Shown one piece after another: positions 5,995-7,088 of a stretch of DNA of 7,088 nt. Origin of the DNA: Clostridiaceae bacterium. Its GTDB lineage: Bacteria > Bacillota > Clostridia > UMGS1883 > JAAYMJ01. The notes under the pieces were generated by a model that ran no database searches, was not told the DNA's origin, and saw only the letters and a program-made list of their open reading frames with translations. The stretch is taken from NCBI GenBank assembly GCA_012521455.1, contig JAAYMJ010000251.1, positions 1 to 7,088 of the forward strand. The letters run 5' to 3'. A program made the position numbers and the translations under genes. The stretch's first letter is position 1; every line of letters begins with the position of its first letter.

Positions 5995-6663
5995 ATGCTA
6001 AAGAAATGCTTAAAAATCATGGTTTGGGTTTTAAGCTTGTTTTTGGTTGTTATCGCATTTGTTTTTAGTATTAATATATATGTAATAAATGTGGGAAAAA
6101 AGTACATAGTTGAATTAGAGGACCTTCCTGAGTCCGACGCGGTGGTGGTTTTAGGGGCCATTGTCTATGGGGACAGGGTTTCTACTACATTAGAGCGGAG
6201 GCTCAATACAGGATTTGAGGTCTACAAGGAAGGCAAGGCTCCAAAAATAATAGTTTCAGGCGACCATGGAAAAAAATATTATAATGAAGTAAAGCCCATG
6301 AGGGATTTTCTTTTGGATAAAGGCGTTAAAAAAGAGGACATTTTCATGGACCACGCGGGTTTTTCCACCTACGACTCGCTCTACCGCGCAAGGGACGTAT
6401 TTTTAGCAAAAAATATAGTGGTGGTTAGCCAGGAGGAACATCTGACGAGGGCTTTATATATCGCAAGAAAACTGGGGCTTAATGCCTATGGTGTTAAATC
6501 AAAAGATTACACCGCAAGCGTAGGCAAAGTGCAAAAATACCGCGAAATTTTAGCAAGGGTTAAGGCTTTTTTGCAGTGTGAGATTTTTCACTCAAAACCC
6601 CGCTACTTAGGTGAGACAATACCCGTTTATGGTGACGGGACTTTCACCTGGGACGACATATAA
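5995..6663 (+). CDS. SanA/YdcF-like membrane-anchored DUF218 protein
   Basis: The 222-aa product has one N-terminal membrane helix (~8-32) and then an extracytoplasmic DUF218 domain: SDAVVVLGAIVYGDRVS (47-63), APKIIVSGDHG (82-92), an acidic FMDHAGFSTYDSLYRAR segment (117-133), VVVSQEEHLTRALYIAR (142-158) and a C-terminal PRYLGETIPVYGDG (202-215). This is the ElyC/SanA/YdcF family; SanA is linked to envelope barrier function and vancomycin exclusion in enterobacteria, but the biochemical activity is not established. The frame extends upstream to a TTG at 5944, but that codon is the promoter's -35 box and lies before the expected transcript start. ATG 5995 with GTGGTGAT (5984-5991) is therefore the start. 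Its divergent neighbour is a LiaF-like protein, consistent with an envelope role. Confidence 0.9.
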   Translation: MLKKCLKIMVWVLSLFLVVIAFVFSINIYVINVGKKYIVELEDLPESDAVVVLGAIVYGDRVSTTLERRLNTGFEVYKEGKAPKIIVSGDHGKKYYNEVKPMRDFLLDKGVKKEDIFMDHAGFSTYDSLYRARDVFLAKNIVVVSQEEHLTRALYIARKLGLNAYGVKSKDYTASVGKVQKYREILARVKAFLQCEIFHSKPRYLGETIPVYGDGTFTWDDI

Positions 6664-6710
6664 AGATGCTTATATTGACTTTTATGAAAGTATATTATAT
6701 AACATCTTTA
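6661..6710. repeat. Long imperfect inverted repeat overlapping the SanA-like stop codon and the next promoter
   Basis: TAAAGATG (6661-6668) pairs with CATCTTTA (6703-6710), TATAT (6671-6675) with ATATA (6697-6701), and ACTTT (6678-6682) with AAAGT (6687-6691) around a TATG loop. As RNA it is an 18-bp interrupted hairpin just after the SanA-like gene, but it lacks a U run. As DNA it places a symmetric element around the following promoter. Confidence 0.5.
6675..6703 (+). promoter_or_regulatory. Promoter for the coiled-coil (V-ATPase-like) gene
   Basis: TTGACT (6675-6680), a 17-bp spacer and TATAAC (6698-6703). The spacer contains most of the dyad ACTTT-TATG-AAAGT. Transcription would begin near 6710 and leave a leader of about 116 nt before the ATG at 6826. 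Confidence 0.7.
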
Positions 6711-6760
6711 TAAGGATATTTTAGCCGGGGGATTTATGCCTTAACGGCTTTTATCTTTTT
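6711..6760 (+). promoter_or_regulatory. Candidate structured 5' leader with pseudoknot and terminator-like U run
   Basis: AGCCG (6723-6727) can pair with CGGCT (6745-6749) and GATA (6715-6718) with TATC (6752-6755). GG/CC pairing is possible inside, and a U-rich run follows. TAAGG (6711-6715) can also pair with CCTTA (6739-6743) in the loop, giving an H-type pseudoknot. This layout suits a small cis-regulatory RNA or attenuator in front of the next gene. The stems are short, and I cannot name a riboswitch class from the sequence alone. Confidence 0.35.
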
Positions 6761-6825
6761 TATGAAAATGATCAAATTTTAACAAATCTAATTTTTATTT
6801 TCTTATATGATTGGAGGCGCGGGAA

Positions 6826-7088
6826 ATGCAATCCGATATGGTCAATATGGTGTTACAAGCCGAAGGTGAAGCCCAGGAAATTATCAAAAACGCGGAAACC
6901 AAAGCGCAAGAAATGATAAAGCAAAAAAAGGCCGAGTGCGAAAAATTAATCCAGGAAAAAACCGTCAAGGCAAACAAGGAAGCGGAAAAAATAATTGAAA
7001 ACGCAAAACTTGAGGCCCAAAAAATATTGGACGAAAGTGCGAAAAAAGCAAAGGAAGAGGCTTCAAAGTTTGCAGGTAAAGTTAATAA
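6826..7088 (+). CDS. Coiled-coil protein, probable V-type ATPase peripheral-stalk subunit (G/H-like), 3' end beyond window
   Basis: At least 87 residues are visible and the frame stays open to the window edge. The product begins MQSDMVNMVLQAEGEAQEI and continues as one long, Ala/Glu/Lys-rich helix. Repeats of the type AExxAxEIIxxA/KAxEEA are typical of coiled-coil stalk proteins of rotary ATPases (NtpF/AhaH type), and there is no membrane segment. In many clostridia such a gene opens the V-ATPase operon, but the following genes are not in view, so another coiled-coil family is possible. GGAGG (6813-6817), 8 nt before the ATG, fixes the start. It has its own promoter and a long leader. One cysteine is present, at residue 39. 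Confidence 0.7.
   Translation, partial: MQSDMVNMVLQAEGEAQEIIKNAETKAQEMIKQKKAECEKLIQEKTVKANKEAEKIIENAKLEAQKILDESAKKAKEEASKFAGKVN

Noticed and set aside
6795..6977. 60-codon minus-strand frame at the right end
   Set aside because: Antisense to the coiled-coil gene, with no ribosome site; composition is explained as a reverse reading of a Lys/Glu/Ala-rich frame.
1..7088. CRISPR array, insertion sequence or prophage remnant
   Set aside because: No regularly spaced repeats, transposase-like protein or terminal inverted repeats with target duplications were found.

Overview
The window looks like core chromosome of a low-GC Gram-positive anaerobe, most likely a member of the Clostridia. The reasons are AT-rich intergenic DNA, strong GGAGG-type ribosome sites, sigma-A-type promoters, a dimeric-type glycyl-tRNA synthetase, a secreted protein with copper-amine-oxidase-like N-terminal repeats, a YkvI-type membrane protein, a LiaF-like protein and what appears to be the first gene of a V-type ATPase operon. 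The species call is inference. No mobile element, CRISPR array or integration scar was seen.

Layout. Positions 1-146 carry a tRNA-Val(UAC) on the minus strand with its promoter, and probably the first bases of a second tRNA (Asp-like). A secreted 493-aa protein follows on the plus strand (343-1824) and ends in a strong terminator. On the minus strand, convergent with it, are glycyl-tRNA synthetase (2258-3649) with its own promoter, an intrinsic terminator, and a 76-aa hypothetical gene (1959-2189). Divergent from the synthetase, on the plus strand, is a YkvI-family membrane protein that seems to start at a non-standard codon, followed by two tiny, very basic, aromatic-free proteins of 39 and 44 aa. 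A minus-strand LiaF-like envelope-stress membrane protein (5206-5880) and a plus-strand SanA/YdcF-like (DUF218) protein (5995-6663) diverge from closely packed promoters whose -35 boxes are 6 bp apart. A further promoter and a possibly structured leader precede a coiled-coil gene, cut by the window end, that resembles a V-ATPase peripheral-stalk subunit.

How the genes relate. The tRNA and glycyl-tRNA synthetase serve translation. The LiaF-like and SanA-like pair plausibly both act at the cell envelope and may be co-regulated. The YkvI-like gene and the two small genes read as one transcript. The rest are independent units. Nothing here amounts to an obvious new multi-gene system. The items most worth a second look are the tandem tiny basic proteins, the non-canonical start of the YkvI-like gene, and the pseudoknot-capable leader in front of the presumed V-ATPase operon.
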